This document shows positions 1 to 8,822 of a stretch of 64,000 bases of DNA, piece after piece. Location of the stretch: positions 224,496 through 288,495 of the forward strand of contig UQUU01000002.1 in the NCBI GenBank assembly GCA_900544275.1, given 5' to 3'. The translations under genes and the position numbers were made by a program. This stretch comes from an uncultured Succiniclasticum sp. GTDB lineage: Bacteria > Bacillota > Negativicutes > Acidaminococcales > Acidaminococcaceae. The notes beneath the pieces are model-generated. The model ran no database searches. It worked only from the letters and a program-made list of their open reading frames with translations, and was not told the DNA's origin. Each line of letters begins with the position of its first letter. Position 1 is the first letter of the stretch.

Positions 1-511
1 CATACAACAAATCCGGCGCCGGTTTTTTCGCTTTGCCTTCACGTTCTCCGGTAATCGAAAAAAAGGTCTCCGGAAAATACTGCTCCACCAATTTCTGCAC
101 CGCCGAGTCCGGTTTATTTGACACCACACCCAAACGTAAGCCCCGGCTGCGAAGTTGCTGCAGCAGTTCCGGTATCCCCGCATAGGGGTAGGTTTCATCT
201 TGACAATGCGCGTCATAATACGGTTTAAAATCCTGTTCGATCTGATTGATCGTCTTTTTAGCAACAACCGGCGCCGCCGCCCGCTCCAGCAAAAGCCGGG
301 CTCCATTGCCGACGAAACTGCGCACTTCCTCCTGCGAACGCTCCGGCAGATCGTTTGCCCGCAACGCATAGTTTACCGCCGTCTGAATATCTTTCAGCGT
401 GTCCAGCAATGTACCGTCCAAATCAAAAATAAGCGCCTTAATACACTTGTCGGTTGCCAGATTATTTTTTGACACCTTTTTCGCTGCCATGATTTCTTTT
501 TCTGTTATCAT
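1..511 (-). CDS. gph: Phosphoglycolate phosphatase-like HAD hydrolase (partial)
   Basis: The 3' end runs off the left edge of the window, so only the N-terminal part is visible. The HAD nucleophile motif DLDGT is present about 27 residues in, followed by a helical cap region rich in charged residues and the second motif VVSNKP; the KKPAPD segment near the edge fits the motif III lysine. This arrangement matches the Gph/PGPase branch of HAD phosphatases, which remove phosphate from 2-phosphoglycolate or similar small phosphoesters. Two in-frame ATGs are possible, at 511 and 490; neither has a strong Shine-Dalgarno sequence. The start lies just after the EIIA stop codon, so the two genes are probably cotranscribed. 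Other HAD substrates (for example pyrophosphate) cannot be excluded. Confidence 0.8.
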   Translation of the reverse strand, partial: MITEKEIMAAKKVSKNNLATDKCIKALIFDLDGTLLDTLKDIQTAVNYALRANDLPERSQEEVRSFVGNGARLLLERAAAPVVAKKTINQIEQDFKPYYDAHCQDETYPYAGIPELLQQLRSRGLRLGVVSNKPDSAVQKLVEQYFPETFFSITGEREGKAKKPAPDLLY

Positions 512-518
512 CCTGTTT

Positions 519-995
519 TCAGCCAATCTCCACCGCCTCTTCCAGGGCATTGATCTTTCCGGCTTTCAAAAGGGCCACAGCCTCTTTTTCCGGTAGCTCC
601 GTAAACACGCAAAGGCAGGCATCGGAGGTTGCTTTTGCCCGAACTGCTGCCAGAGTAAAGGATAAGAGCTTTTCGCCTTTTTTTACTTTTTGTCCCTCAG
701 AAACATAAACGGTGAATCCTTCCCCTTTTAATTTGACGGTATCGATTCCTACATGAAGCAAATATTCCAGCCCCTCTGTCGTGGTCAGGCCCAACGCATG
801 CTTTGTTTCAAAAACAAAATTCACCACACTGTCCGCCGGCGCCAATACCACTCCGTCAGACGGAGAAACCATAAAGCCGTCCCCATTCATTTTTTCAGCA
901 AACGCTTTATCCGGCGTTTCCGTAATAGAGCGCAGCTCCCCGGTAAAGGGAGAAGCAAAGCGCTGTTTCTTTTTACCAAATATAGAACCAAACAT
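519..995 (-). CDS. crr: PTS glucose-type EIIA component
   Basis: A single-domain EIIA of the glucose family, 158 residues, the usual length for a free-standing Crr protein. The phosphorylated histidine lies in the HVGIDTVKL motif near residue 82 and the second active-site histidine in ETKHALG near residue 67. It would accept phosphate from HPr and pass it to an EIIB domain for sugar uptake; no EIIBC gene is in the window. The start has a good ribosome binding site (AAGGAG, 7 nt upstream). The gph-like gene follows directly on the same strand. Identity as a glucose-family EIIA is clear; the sugar served is not. Confidence 0.93.
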   Translation of the reverse strand: MFGSIFGKKKQRFASPFTGELRSITETPDKAFAEKMNGDGFMVSPSDGVVLAPADSVVNFVFETKHALGLTTTEGLEYLLHVGIDTVKLKGEGFTVYVSEGQKVKKGEKLLSFTLAAVRAKATSDACLCVFTELPEKEAVALLKAGKINALEEAVEIG

Positions 996-1085
996 ACGGT
1001 TCTCCTTCCTCGTTGCTTAACTTAAAACTCATTTACAAATATGTTCTAGAATAATTCCCCGACTATTTTAAACCATCCACTATCA

Positions 1086-1946
1086 CTATTCATCCAACAT
1101 CAATTTGCCTTTTTGGGCTTTTTCTTTTAAGCGTTTCATCTGTTCTTTTTCTATCTGTTGAATGCTTTTCTCCGGAACCGGCAAATCTTCTGGCATAGTA
1201 CCACCAATTTTTTTAATAGCACCTCTTACTTCTTTACCTACTGAATAATGAACTTTTGTCGCTACTCCCGCACTTGTAACTTTGTCTTTTCTCAATTTCT
1301 CTTCCGTTTGAGAAATTCGAAATAAGTTGGCAATAAGCTCCGTGCTTCCCATATAATCTAAAATTTTTTGTCTGGCAGTTAATCCTTTTCTATTGTGTAT
1401 ATCTTCTACGTCCAATCCCCCGTATAGCCCCATATATCCTGCATTTTGGAATATAGCAAATTCTTCACTTGTTATAACACCCGCATCATGTGCAGTTTCA
1501 ACCAAAAGTTGATTCCATTGTTTAATATCGCCACGAACAATCAATCTTCTTCTATCTTCATCAAGCTGATTGAAACGATCGGCTATTTCCTGACGATACG
1601 TTTGTATCGCAAAATAAGTTTGTCCAAGCGCTATCACTTCTTTTCTCGGATCACCATTCTGCACAATTAAATAGCAGGCATATCTTGTAAGTTCATAGTC
1701 TTTAATCGACTTATTGGCAGCACCGGCTTCCACGATTTTGCTGACCTCGGCAAAATCATACATTACTTCATGCCCACTATTCTCGCAAGCAATCATTGCA
1801 CGGGCAATGACTTTTTGAAAGTTTCTCCACTGAACATAATCAAGTACAATCGCAAGTTCTCTCGCACTCCAGTATTCGCTTCCATCTTTTCTAACATATT
1901 TTATATCTTCAAATTTCTTATATTCTTTTGCTTTTAAATCAGGCAA
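1086..1946 (-). CDS. dinD: DinD-like DNA-damage-inducible protein
   Basis: About 287 residues resembling the DinD family (BRO-type N-terminal region). An aromatic EYWSARELA segment near residue 25 is followed by a WRNFQKVIARA helix and a middle block around DYELTRYACYLIVQNGDP, all typical of the family. E. coli DinD is SOS-induced and affects RecA activity; whether this homologue does the same is not shown here. The start is uncertain: the only candidates near the AAGGAGG site are a GTG that overlaps it (1958) and a TTG 11 nt downstream (1946), which I prefer. The gene is more AT-rich than its PTS neighbour, and DinD genes often sit in variable regions. I saw no clear LexA box upstream. Confidence 0.82.
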   Translation of the reverse strand: MPDLKAKEYKKFEDIKYVRKDGSEYWSARELAIVLDYVQWRNFQKVIARAMIACENSGHEVMYDFAEVSKIVEAGAANKSIKDYELTRYACYLIVQNGDPRKEVIALGQTYFAIQTYRQEIADRFNQLDEDRRRLIVRGDIKQWNQLLVETAHDAGVITSEEFAIFQNAGYMGLYGGLDVEDIHNRKGLTARQKILDYMGSTELIANLFRISQTEEKLRKDKVTSAGVATKVHYSVGKEVRGAIKKIGGTMPEDLPVPEKSIQQIEKEQMKRLKEKAQKGKLMLDE

Positions 1947-1989
1947 ATTAACGCACACCTCCTTATTTCTCTAACTCTTTCCTTAAATT

Positions 1990-2202
1990 TTACCGGAATA
2001 AATGCGCCAGTACGCTCAAGACAATACTGAGCACAATGCAGGTCATCAGCGGAAAATAAAAGCTGCCATGTTTGCCTTCCACATGGATATCGCCCGGCAA
2101 ATGCCCCAACGGCAGAAACTTGCCTCCAAAATGAATCAAAAGGCCTAAGACTAACAATAAAAGGCCCAGTTGCATCAACAGTTTTCCTAAATCATGCGGC
2201 AT
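1990..2202 (-). CDS. DUF2905 small membrane protein
   Basis: A 70-residue protein with two hydrophobic segments: about residues 9-24 (LMQLGLLLLVLGLLIHF), then the loop GKFLPLGHLPGDIHVEGKHGSFYFPL, then a second helix to the C-terminus. The conserved PLGHLPGDI loop and overall size fit the DUF2905 family of small inner-membrane proteins, whose function is unknown. The reading frame extends 15 codons upstream, but the ATG at 2202 is chosen because an AAGGAG site sits 6 nt before it. Confidence 0.8.
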   Translation of the reverse strand: MPHDLGKLLMQLGLLLLVLGLLIHFGGKFLPLGHLPGDIHVEGKHGSFYFPLMTCIVLSIVLSVLAHLFR

Positions 2203-2483
2203 AACGAACTCCTTTATTATAAAATTTAAACAACAGTTAATTTTCATATTGATGATGTGTTACCATAATGGGAAATTAGACCGTAGTAATTAAAGTTATA
2301 TTTTGATTATATTTCATTATACAACATAACTGACAAATAGAGAATGTAGGATCTTTCCACCCCATATCATCCATTACTTTTAAATCAAAGGGACATTGTA
2401 AATCAAAGGGACACATGGTATATTATGAATTAAGTCAATTCATCGCTCTGAGAAAAACATAAATGCATAAAGAAGGTGTCTCT

Positions 2484-2927
2484 ATGAAAAAATTAATAAT
2501 TTTTATTGCAACACTTTTAATATTTTTTTCATCAACCGTCTTCGCCGAATGTAATTTGAATCCAATGCGATGGAAATGGGTCGGTTCTACTGATAAAGTG
2601 GGATATTTTTATGATAGTAAAACTCTTTCCTATAATACACAAGACCACACTGCTACATTATGGATTGTTTTTTATTACAGGAGAATGGAAGATATTCCAG
2701 AATTTGCCGAATTGGGGCTGAAAGGCGAGATGTATTCCTACTCTTATGAAACGATAAATTATAAAGACAATACCTATATAATAAAAGAAAGCATGCTTAG
2801 AAATGCAGATGGCCAAGTAATAAATTCTTTTAAAATGCCATCCTATGACTTACAACCACTATCAATCCCTCCAGACTCAATTATCGAACACATTGCATTT
2901 ATTATAAAGCCTTCAGATTGGCGTTAG
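2484..2927 (+). CDS. Small secreted protein of unknown function
   Basis: About 147 residues. An N-terminal signal peptide (MKKL, a hydrophobic run, cleavage after VFA) predicts export. The mature part begins with ECNLNPMRWKWVGSTDKVGYFYDSKT and has a beta-rich pattern with WIVFYYR and later NYKDNTYIIKE segments. The opening W-x-W-V-x-S-T layout is reminiscent of the surface-adhesin E-like domain found in several small Negativicutes proteins, but I cannot confirm this. The start at 2484 is preferred over the frame's first ATG (2463) because of AAGGTG 7 nt upstream and the signal peptide. The gene is AT-rich relative to the housekeeping genes. Confidence 0.65.
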   Translation: MKKLIIFIATLLIFFSSTVFAECNLNPMRWKWVGSTDKVGYFYDSKTLSYNTQDHTATLWIVFYYRRMEDIPEFAELGLKGEMYSYSYETINYKDNTYIIKESMLRNADGQVINSFKMPSYDLQPLSIPPDSIIEHIAFIIKPSDWR

Positions 2928-3009
2928 ATATATTATATTAACTAAATATAAACAATCGCATAAGAAATATAAAAAGCTATTTGTCTTTCCGCTTGAAAGG
3001 AGACGTATC

Positions 3010-3231
3010 ATGCCGTATGTAAACATCAAGATCACAAAAGAAGGAAATGTGACTCCGGAACAGAAGAAGCAGCTGATTGAAGGCGCTACCCAATTGTTGG
3101 TGGATGTCCTGCACAAAAACCCTAAAACTACCGTTGTTACCATTGATGAAGTAGATATGGACAACTGGGGCATTGGCGGCGTACCCGTGGCGGAACTTCG
3201 GAAGCTTGCCAAAGACAACGCAAAAGGTTAA
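3010..3231 (+). CDS. 4-oxalocrotonate tautomerase family protein
   Basis: A 73-residue protein that starts Met-Pro-Tyr; after methionine removal Pro1 is the catalytic base of this superfamily. The pattern PYVNIKITKEG, a helix QKKQLIEGATQLLVDVLHK, then the strand TTVVTIDEVDMDNWGIGG matches the small tautomerase fold (single beta-alpha-beta unit that assembles into hexamers). A good ribosome binding site (AAAGGAG, 7 nt) precedes the ATG. No catechol meta-cleavage genes are nearby, so the true substrate is unknown. A C-terminal Arg/Lys-rich tail follows the core. Confidence 0.85.
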   Translation: MPYVNIKITKEGNVTPEQKKQLIEGATQLLVDVLHKNPKTTVVTIDEVDMDNWGIGGVPVAELRKLAKDNAKG

Positions 3232-3346
3232 CCACCTTAACCACACACAACACTGATACCGCAAATTTGCCCCGTATCTTTCAAAACCGCTATCTTAGGG
3301 GACACAGTCACCGTTTCAGAACTCAAAATTACTGTCCTATAATTCA

Positions 3347-3433
3347 AAACCACTTCTTAAGAAAATACAGAAGTCAGATTCAACGTTTATAGTACCATTT
3401 TTAATCAAACTTCTGTGTTCAAGACAGTGGTTT
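3347..3433 (+). repeat. 87-nt nested inverted repeat ending in a T-run
   Basis: Two pairs of complementary blocks are nested: AAACCACT at 3347-3354 with AGTGGTTT at 3426-3433, and ACAGAAGT at 3367-3374 with ACTTCTGT at 3409-3416. The DNA between the blocks also pairs partly (TCTTAAGAA with TTCAAGA). ATTTTTTC follows on the plus strand, as in an intrinsic terminator. A TATAAT lies at 3338-3343 just upstream of the left arm. It may be an attenuator in the leader of the nitrogenase-like operon, a small RNA, or a MITE-like remnant. Confidence 0.55.
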
Positions 3434-3470
3434 ATTTTTTCTGCAATTTACCTAAATCCGCAATACTCTT

Positions 3471-3500
3471 TTAGCAAACTTAGCAAACTTATGATATAAT
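3471..3500 (+). promoter_or_regulatory. Probable promoter of the nitrogenase-like operon
   Basis: A perfect TATAAT lies at 3495-3500. A weak -35 (TTAGCA, 3471-3476) is 18 bp upstream. The spacer contains a 9-bp tandem direct repeat TAGCAAACT (3472-3480 and 3481-3489). The leader to the first ATG is about 75 nt and very AT-rich. Confidence 0.5.
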
Positions 3501-3583
3501 TACACTGTATTTGATAAATTATATTAATAAGAAAATTGTAACATCAAATTAATTATATTCAAGAAAGAGTTCGGAGGCTCGTC

Positions 3584-4402
3584 ATGAAGAAAATTGCATT
3601 TTATGGCAAAGGCGGAATCGGTAAGTCCACCACAGCTGCCAATGTGTCTGCGGCGTTAAGTTTAGCGGGACACAAAGTCTGTCAGATTGGCTGCGACCCT
3701 AAAAATGACTCCACCCGTTTACTATTGGGACACATCTGCAAAGAAACTGTATTGGATAAAGTACGCACCAACGAAATGGACGACATTAAAGCCGATGATC
3801 TTGTCCATACCGGCTTCAACGGCATCACTTGTGTGGAAGCAGGCGGTCCTGAGCCGGGTGTAGGCTGTGCCGGCCGCGGCATCATTGTCGCCCTGCAGCT
3901 GCTGGATAAGCTGAAAGCCGTTCCTCCTGTAGACCTGACCTTGTATGATGTATTGGGAGACGTGGTCTGCGGCGGTTTTGCCATGCCCATACGGGAAGGC
4001 TACGCTAATCACATTTACATCGTCTCCTCCGGTGAATTGATGAGCCTGTATGCTGCCAATAACATTGCCAAGGGTATTAAACGCTTTGCTTCACGAGGCA
4101 ATGTACGCCTGGCGGGAATCATCGGCAACAGCCGCAACACGCCGGGAGAGAAAGACCTGTTGGAAACTTTTGCGCAAAAATTGAATACCCGCCTGGTAGC
4201 TTTCATACCCCGGGATAAAATCGTAAATCTGGCGGAAAATCAACGTCAGACCGTATTGCAATATGCGCCTGACTCAGCCCAAAGCCGGATTTATAAAGAT
4301 TTAGCAGAAACCATCTGGCAAAACGAAACGCTTTCCATCCCTACGCCTTTGGAGTTTGAAGAATTAGAAAGTCTGGTAGCCGTTTATGGAACAGAAAACT
4401 AA
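3584..4402 (+). CDS. NifH-like nitrogenase reductase homologue
   Basis: A 272-residue ATPase of the NifH/BchL superfamily, which delivers electrons with ATP hydrolysis to a two-subunit partner. Seen directly: P-loop GKGGIGKST at residues 8-16, the CDPKNDSTR switch motif near 37, Cys95 in GVGCAGRG and Cys129 in [12 protein letters not shown]. These two cysteines match the ligands that bind the shared 4Fe-4S cluster in NifH dimers. The start has GGAGG 6 nt upstream. The next gene begins inside its last codons (17-bp overlap), so the three genes form a tight operon. True nitrogenase is unlikely, because nifB, nifE and nifN are absent from the window and the partner proteins are divergent. A nitrogenase-like reductase of unknown substrate is the safest call. 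Confidence 0.9.
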   Translation: MKKIAFYGKGGIGKSTTAANVSAALSLAGHKVCQIGCDPKNDSTRLLLGHICKETVLDKVRTNEMDDIKADDLVHTGFNGITCVEAGGPEPGVGCAGRGIIVALQLLDKLKAVPPVDLTLYDVLGDVVCGGFAMPIREGYANHIYIVSSGELMSLYAANNIAKGIKRFASRGNVRLAGIIGNSRNTPGEKDLLETFAQKLNTRLVAFIPRDKIVNLAENQRQTVLQYAPDSAQSRIYKDLAETIWQNETLSIPTPLEFEELESLVAVYGTEN

Positions 4403-5765
4403 ACCGGCCACAAAGTGGCTCTTCAGTAAAAATAAATCTTTCAGTTGTACCATGACCGGAGTCTGGCGGGCCGTAGGCTTTTGCGAAGGCTGCGCAGTCA
4501 TCTTCCATAGTCCTTTAGGCTGCACCCATGTCGCTTCCCTCATGGATATGGGGGCTCAATACCGCATGATTGGAGATTACATGAAAGAGACAATGGATGC
4601 CGTACCTTTGATCGCATCGAATCTACGGGAAAAAGACTGTATCTTTGGCGGCGCGGAGCAGCTGCGCAACTGCATTGCGTATGTAATGAATGTCTATAAA
4701 CCCCAGTGTCTTGTCATCGCTTCCTCCTGCGTAGCCGGGGTTATTGGCGATGATGTGGAACAGGAAGCGGCCGATGCGGAAACGGAGTATGGGGTTCCGG
4801 TTCTTTGCGTGCCTTATGGCGGTTTTCTGGGGGGCGAATACTCCGATGGTTATTTCCAGACGGTGAGGCTGATCACCCAACGCTTTCTCCGACCGCAGGA
4901 AAAACTGCCCGGCAGCGTGTTGTTGCTGGGCGATCAGATGGGGCCCTGGGGACAATATGCCCAGGAAGTAAAACGGTTACTGGCGCCTTTCGGCTTAAAA
5001 GTAAAGTGGCAGTTTCCCGGCTATGTTCCTTTTGCCGACTGGCCTGCCATGACGTCCGCCTCTCTTTTGATCCCTCTCAACTATGCCCGAAAAAATCAGG
5101 ATGGTCTGGAAGAAATTGCCCGTGATTGGGAAGATAAATTTGCCATTTCCGTATTAAAAGATGTTTATCCCGTCGGTTGGGAAAATACCTGCGCCTGGCT
5201 GCGCAAAATTGCCGCGTTTACAGGAGATGCCGCCAAAGGTGAAACGGTGATCGAGGCAGAACGTAAACGCCTGACAGACTATGTTGCGTCTGTTATTTCC
5301 GTCACAAAGGGCAAAAAGGCCGTGTTCGGCATAGGCAGAGGCGCCCGCTGGTATCGTCCGGGCGAAACGCTGGAAACATTGCGCCGACTGCAACTGGATA
5401 TTACAGCCATCGTGCTGTATGATAAGCTGCTGCCGGAGGATAAGAAGATCATGCGGGCAGAAATCACAAAATGCCCTGCGTTTACCGATTCCCCGGCAAC
5501 AAGTGCGGAAAAAGCGTCTGCCGGGGAAACTACCGCTCTGCACACCCTCCCGAATATCCCTATTCTGGACGGAGAAGAAGGTCAGCCGTACATTGAAACG
5601 GCGGATATTCTTCTGACCACCGACGAAATACTGAACACTGCCACCCGCCAGCTTTTCCTTCCCATGGTACCTCTGGCAGGGACGGAAGGACAGATTGCGC
5701 TGATGCGAACGATTTATCGGGTGCTCTGCCGCTATGGCGCCAAAGGAGGGATTTCCTATGTGTAA
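4386..5765 (+). CDS. NifD-like component of a nitrogenase-like enzyme
   Basis: A 459-residue protein of the nitrogenase component 1 / oxidoreductase family. Cysteines at residues 33 and 36 (FCEGC), 46 (SPLGC) and 115 ([11 protein letters not shown]) lie where NifD/NifK carry P-cluster ligands, so binding of an Fe-S cluster at the subunit interface is likely. EKDCIFGG at 82-89 corresponds to the EKDIVFGG segment of NifD with an additional cysteine. I do not see the C-terminal His context that holds FeMo-cofactor in NifD, so a different active site is inferred. It overlaps the NifH-like gene by 17 bp and the NifK-like gene by 8 bp, implying coupled translation of a fixed-ratio complex. Confidence 0.85.
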   Translation: MEQKTKPATKWLFSKNKSFSCTMTGVWRAVGFCEGCAVIFHSPLGCTHVASLMDMGAQYRMIGDYMKETMDAVPLIASNLREKDCIFGGAEQLRNCIAYVMNVYKPQCLVIASSCVAGVIGDDVEQEAADAETEYGVPVLCVPYGGFLGGEYSDGYFQTVRLITQRFLRPQEKLPGSVLLLGDQMGPWGQYAQEVKRLLAPFGLKVKWQFPGYVPFADWPAMTSASLLIPLNYARKNQDGLEEIARDWEDKFAISVLKDVYPVGWENTCAWLRKIAAFTGDAAKGETVIEAERKRLTDYVASVISVTKGKKAVFGIGRGARWYRPGETLETLRRLQLDITAIVLYDKLLPEDKKIMRAEITKCPAFTDSPATSAEKASAGETTALHTLPNIPILDGEEGQPYIETADILLTTDEILNTATRQLFLPMVPLAGTEGQIALMRTIYRVLCRYGAKGGISYV

Positions 5766-7059
5766 ACCGGAATGGGAATCAGCCTGCCATCACATGTCAA
5801 CCTGTGCTTTGACCGGCTCCGCCGCTTTTTTTGACTCTATCCCCGGCAGTTTTATTTTAATCAACGGACCGCTTTGGTGCTATTTTTATACAATGAAGTA
5901 TGTAGAAGATTACGATGCTTCTGCTTTACGTCGTTTTCATTGCACGCAACCGGAAAGTGACGCCCTGGTCTATGGCACGGAAAATGATCTGCTGGCAGGG
6001 TTCGATTTTATTAAAAGCAACTATACACCGGAACGCGTCTTTGTGCAAAACAACTGCAGTGTGAGCCTGGTAGGTGACGATCTGGAAGGTATCGCCGCTA
6101 AAGCCGGGCTTCCCTGGCCGGTGTATGCCATTGACAGCGGCGGTTTGGCAGGCGATTTTCCCGAAGGATATCAGAAAGCCTTTTTACGTGTGATCGAAGA
6201 AATAAAACCGCAGCAGAAAAAAAGCAATACCGACACTGCATCGCCAAAGCCTTCGATAAATGTATTGGGTCTGACGCCAATGTATTATCGGGGAGAAGAA
6301 GATATCGCAGAAATACGGCGCCTGTTAGAAGCAAGCGGCTATAAAGTAAATGCAATTCCCGGCGGCGGCGCTTCCTGGGAGGACATCCAGCGACTGCCGG
6401 AAGCCGATTTAAATCTTGTAGTACGGGACGAGTTGGCCTTAAAAGCCGCTGTGGCCCTGAAAAAAGCTTTTGGCACGCCCTATCTTTCGGCAGGTCTGCC
6501 CTACGGCATAGAAGGCACTCTCCTCTGGCTGCGCAAAATCGCTGCAGCACTGCCGGGCGCCGATTTGGCTTCCATAGAGCAGGAAGCGGAAAAAATAAAA
6601 CAGCGTCTGCAATTTCGGGGCGGCAATACGCAATCCCTGTGGGGACCTCTTTGGTTTGATACGGTCCTTGTGTCCGGCCCGCCCTCAGAAGCCGCCGGCA
6701 TCGCCGAAGCCATCCGCAGCGAATGGGTCGACACGGGACGGCTGATCGTCTGTTTCACCCATGCTGCCGACCTGCATCCAAACGCTGCCGATGAAATTTA
6801 TATTGTCGAAAGAGACGATGCCGCAATCAAAACAATGTATGAAAACTGGGATAACGGGCTGGTCCTTGGTTCTTCCATGGAAGCCGGCAAACTCTTGCGG
6901 CTGCAAAAGCCTTTTATAAACTGCAATATTGCCTTTCCTACCTACCATGAAATGTCCGTGACCGATCTTCCCCTGTGCGGTCTCCGGGGAGCCACCCTGC
7001 TGTTCGAAAAAATATGGAATGCCAAACTGCAGGACGCCATGGCTCACGTAAAAGAATAA
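5758..7059 (+). CDS. NifK-like component of a nitrogenase-like enzyme
   Basis: A 433-residue second component 1 subunit. N-terminal cysteines lie at residues 10, 16 (STCALTG), 41 (GPLWC), 62 and 100 (NNCSVSLVGDD); Cys16, Cys41 and Cys100 align in pattern with the cluster ligands of the preceding gene, as expected for D/K-type paralogues. The ATG at 5758 is chosen over an upstream in-frame ATG (5734) because AAAGGAGG lies just before it and because it gives the classic short overlap with the upstream stop. The protein lacks recognisable FeMo-co ligands. With its partners it should form a reductase, but the substrate cannot be read from the sequence. Candidates by family are methylthioalkane-type or tetrapyrrole-type reduction, or something new. 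Confidence 0.85.
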   Translation: MCKPEWESACHHMSTCALTGSAAFFDSIPGSFILINGPLWCYFYTMKYVEDYDASALRRFHCTQPESDALVYGTENDLLAGFDFIKSNYTPERVFVQNNCSVSLVGDDLEGIAAKAGLPWPVYAIDSGGLAGDFPEGYQKAFLRVIEEIKPQQKKSNTDTASPKPSINVLGLTPMYYRGEEDIAEIRRLLEASGYKVNAIPGGGASWEDIQRLPEADLNLVVRDELALKAAVALKKAFGTPYLSAGLPYGIEGTLLWLRKIAAALPGADLASIEQEAEKIKQRLQFRGGNTQSLWGPLWFDTVLVSGPPSEAAGIAEAIRSEWVDTGRLIVCFTHAADLHPNAADEIYIVERDDAAIKTMYENWDNGLVLGSSMEAGKLLRLQKPFINCNIAFPTYHEMSVTDLPLCGLRGATLLFEKIWNAKLQDAMAHVKE

Positions 7060-7170
7060 CTACATAACACTGCAAATGGGATAGGCCATTCTTCAACGCA
7101 ACATGCGCAAAAGGTTAAAATCAATTTTGTACGCTATGTCTACTCAGCTGGCGAACGTCTATAAAAAACA

Positions 7171-7210
7171 AGCCCCACGCCGTATCTGAAGCGTGAGGGC
7201 TTTTATTTTT
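7171..7210. terminator. Bidirectional intrinsic terminator
   Basis: Arms AGCCCCACGC (7171-7180) and GCGTGAGGGCT (7191-7201) form a GC-rich stem with one bulge. TTTTATTTTTT follows on the plus strand and an A-run (ATAAAAAA) precedes it. It lies between the convergent nitrogenase-like operon and the aldehyde dehydrogenase gene. Confidence 0.8.
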
Positions 7211-7228
7211 TGTCTGTTTCCGTTTCCC

Positions 7229-8647
7229 TTATTTACCTGTATCAAACAAAGCCTTTTGCTGGGTGAATTCCAGCATACCGTAAACGCCGCCTTCCCGGCC
7301 TATACCACTTTGCTTATAGCCGCCAAAAGGCGCCGCGCAATCCCGCGGGCTGGCGTTAATATACACGTTGCCGGCCTGAATGCGATGGGCTACCGCAATC
7401 GCCTCCTCTTTAGCGCCATACACACAAGCGTTTAAACCATATGCAGTATCATTGGCAATGGCAACCGCTTCTTCTATACCCTTGTAGACAATCACACACA
7501 GGACCGGTCCGAAAATTTCTTCCCGGGCAATTGCCATCGTCCGGTTGTCTACTTCTGTAAAAATTGTAGGCCGGATATAATACCCCTTCCCTTCTTCCGG
7601 AACACCGCCATAGAGGAGCTTTGCCCCTTCGGCAAGGCCTTGTTCAATAAAGCCTTTAACTTTTTTAAATTGCGCGGCAGAAGCCAACGGTCCTAATTTT
7701 ACATTTTCCGCCAAAGGATCGCCCATCGTATATTCCGCAGCGATTTTTACCAACATTTTTTCCACTGCCGCTTTTTCCGCCTGCGGCACCAATAGACGGC
7801 TATAAGCGGTGCAGGTTTGTCCACTGTTTAAAAAGATACTGTTAAAGCAGAGCCGGATTGCTTCCGTATATTCTTTACAGCCGGGCAGCAGCACAAAAGG
7901 AGACTTCCCGCCTAATTCCAAACTGATGCGTTTTACACTGCCCAACGCATGCCTGGAAACTGTGATGCCACCGGCAGTAGAACCGGTGAAAGAAATCATG
8001 TTGACCAACGGGTGTTCCGACAACACATTACCGACTTCTCCGCCCCGACCCGTCACCAGATTAAACACGCCTTTCGGAAAACCGGCGTTAGCAAAAGCCT
8101 CTGCCAGCCAATACGAAGACAAGGGGGTATGCTGACTGGGCTTTAACACCACCGTATTGCCCATAAGTAACGCCGGTATCACCTTTTGAATGACCTGGCC
8201 CAAAGGATAATTCCAGGGCGTAATACAGCCCACGACCCCCACCGGTTCACGATAAACGGTGGATGCCTCCATTTTTTCCACCATGGGAACCTGATCCGCC
8301 AGATCAATGTAAGAGCGGATCCGTGTATATTGATATTCTACCTGAACCGCTTTAGCAAACGCATACGGCGACCCTAATTCTTTCACTGTGATAGCAATTA
8401 ACTGCTCTTTCTGACTTTCAAGTAAAGCCAGAAACTTCTCCATCAATGCCTTGCGTTCCGGCAAAGGTGTGGCAGACCATTGCGGGAACGCAGCCGCGGC
8501 AGCCCGTACAGCTTTATCGACATCCGCGCCATTGCCCGCAGGTACTTTGGCAAATACAGCTTGCGTAGCAGGATTCTCTACTTCTATAAAATCCTTGGAA
8601 TCGCTCTCGACCCATTCTCCGTTAATGTATAATTTAGTAAAATCCAT
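7229..8647 (-). CDS. NAD(P)-dependent aldehyde dehydrogenase
   Basis: About 472 residues of the ALDH superfamily, oxidising an aldehyde to a carboxylate with NAD(P)+. Seen: the PWNYPLGQVI cofactor region near 143, SFTGSTAGG near 219, general base Glu244 in LELGGKSP, and nucleophile Cys279 in NSGQTC; EEIFGPVL and the C-terminal FGGYKQSGIGRE motif are also intact. The ATG at 8647 is chosen because AAAGGAG ends 9 nt before it; the upstream ATG at 8668 would sit only about 11 nt from the predicted transcription start. It appears monocistronic, with its own promoter and terminator. The specific aldehyde is not predictable. Confidence 0.93.
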   Translation of the reverse strand: MDFTKLYINGEWVESDSKDFIEVENPATQAVFAKVPAGNGADVDKAVRAAAAAFPQWSATPLPERKALMEKFLALLESQKEQLIAITVKELGSPYAFAKAVQVEYQYTRIRSYIDLADQVPMVEKMEASTVYREPVGVVGCITPWNYPLGQVIQKVIPALLMGNTVVLKPSQHTPLSSYWLAEAFANAGFPKGVFNLVTGRGGEVGNVLSEHPLVNMISFTGSTAGGITVSRHALGSVKRISLELGGKSPFVLLPGCKEYTEAIRLCFNSIFLNSGQTCTAYSRLLVPQAEKAAVEKMLVKIAAEYTMGDPLAENVKLGPLASAAQFKKVKGFIEQGLAEGAKLLYGGVPEEGKGYYIRPTIFTEVDNRTMAIAREEIFGPVLCVIVYKGIEEAVAIANDTAYGLNACVYGAKEEAIAVAHRIQAGNVYINASPRDCAAPFGGYKQSGIGREGGVYGMLEFTQQKALFDTGK

Positions 8648-8685
8648 AAAATTCATCTCCTTTGCCATTACGCTACCTATCTATT

Positions 8686-8714
8686 ATTATAAGTCTCTGC
8701 CACAAGTTATTCAA
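8686..8714 (-). promoter_or_regulatory. Sigma-70 promoter of the aldehyde dehydrogenase
   Basis: On the minus strand TTGAAT (8709-8714) and TATAAT (8686-8691) are separated by exactly 17 bp. The predicted start near 8679 gives a leader of about 32 nt to the ATG at 8647, which supports that start. Confidence 0.7.
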
Positions 8715-8793
8715 TGTGTATGTTCTCTTCTTTTTTTAGTTATCAATATTAACTTTATATGCATTAAAAAATTAAATTTCCCTACATGAAAAA

Positions 8794-8816
8794 ACCGCCG
8801 GTGGTTAGCCAGCGGT
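8794..8816 (-). terminator. Terminator hairpin, copy 1 of a repeated element
   Basis: Stem ACCGCCGG / CCAGCGGT around a 7-nt loop TGGTTAG, followed on the minus strand by a T-run. It ends the small gene that starts at 9191. A 23-nt copy with one difference lies at 9539-9561. Confidence 0.7.
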
Positions 8817-8822
8817 TGTGTG

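Noticed and set aside
3584..7059. True molybdenum nitrogenase
   Set aside because: D and K subunits are divergent, FeMo-cofactor ligand context is missing, and nifB, nifE and nifN are absent here.
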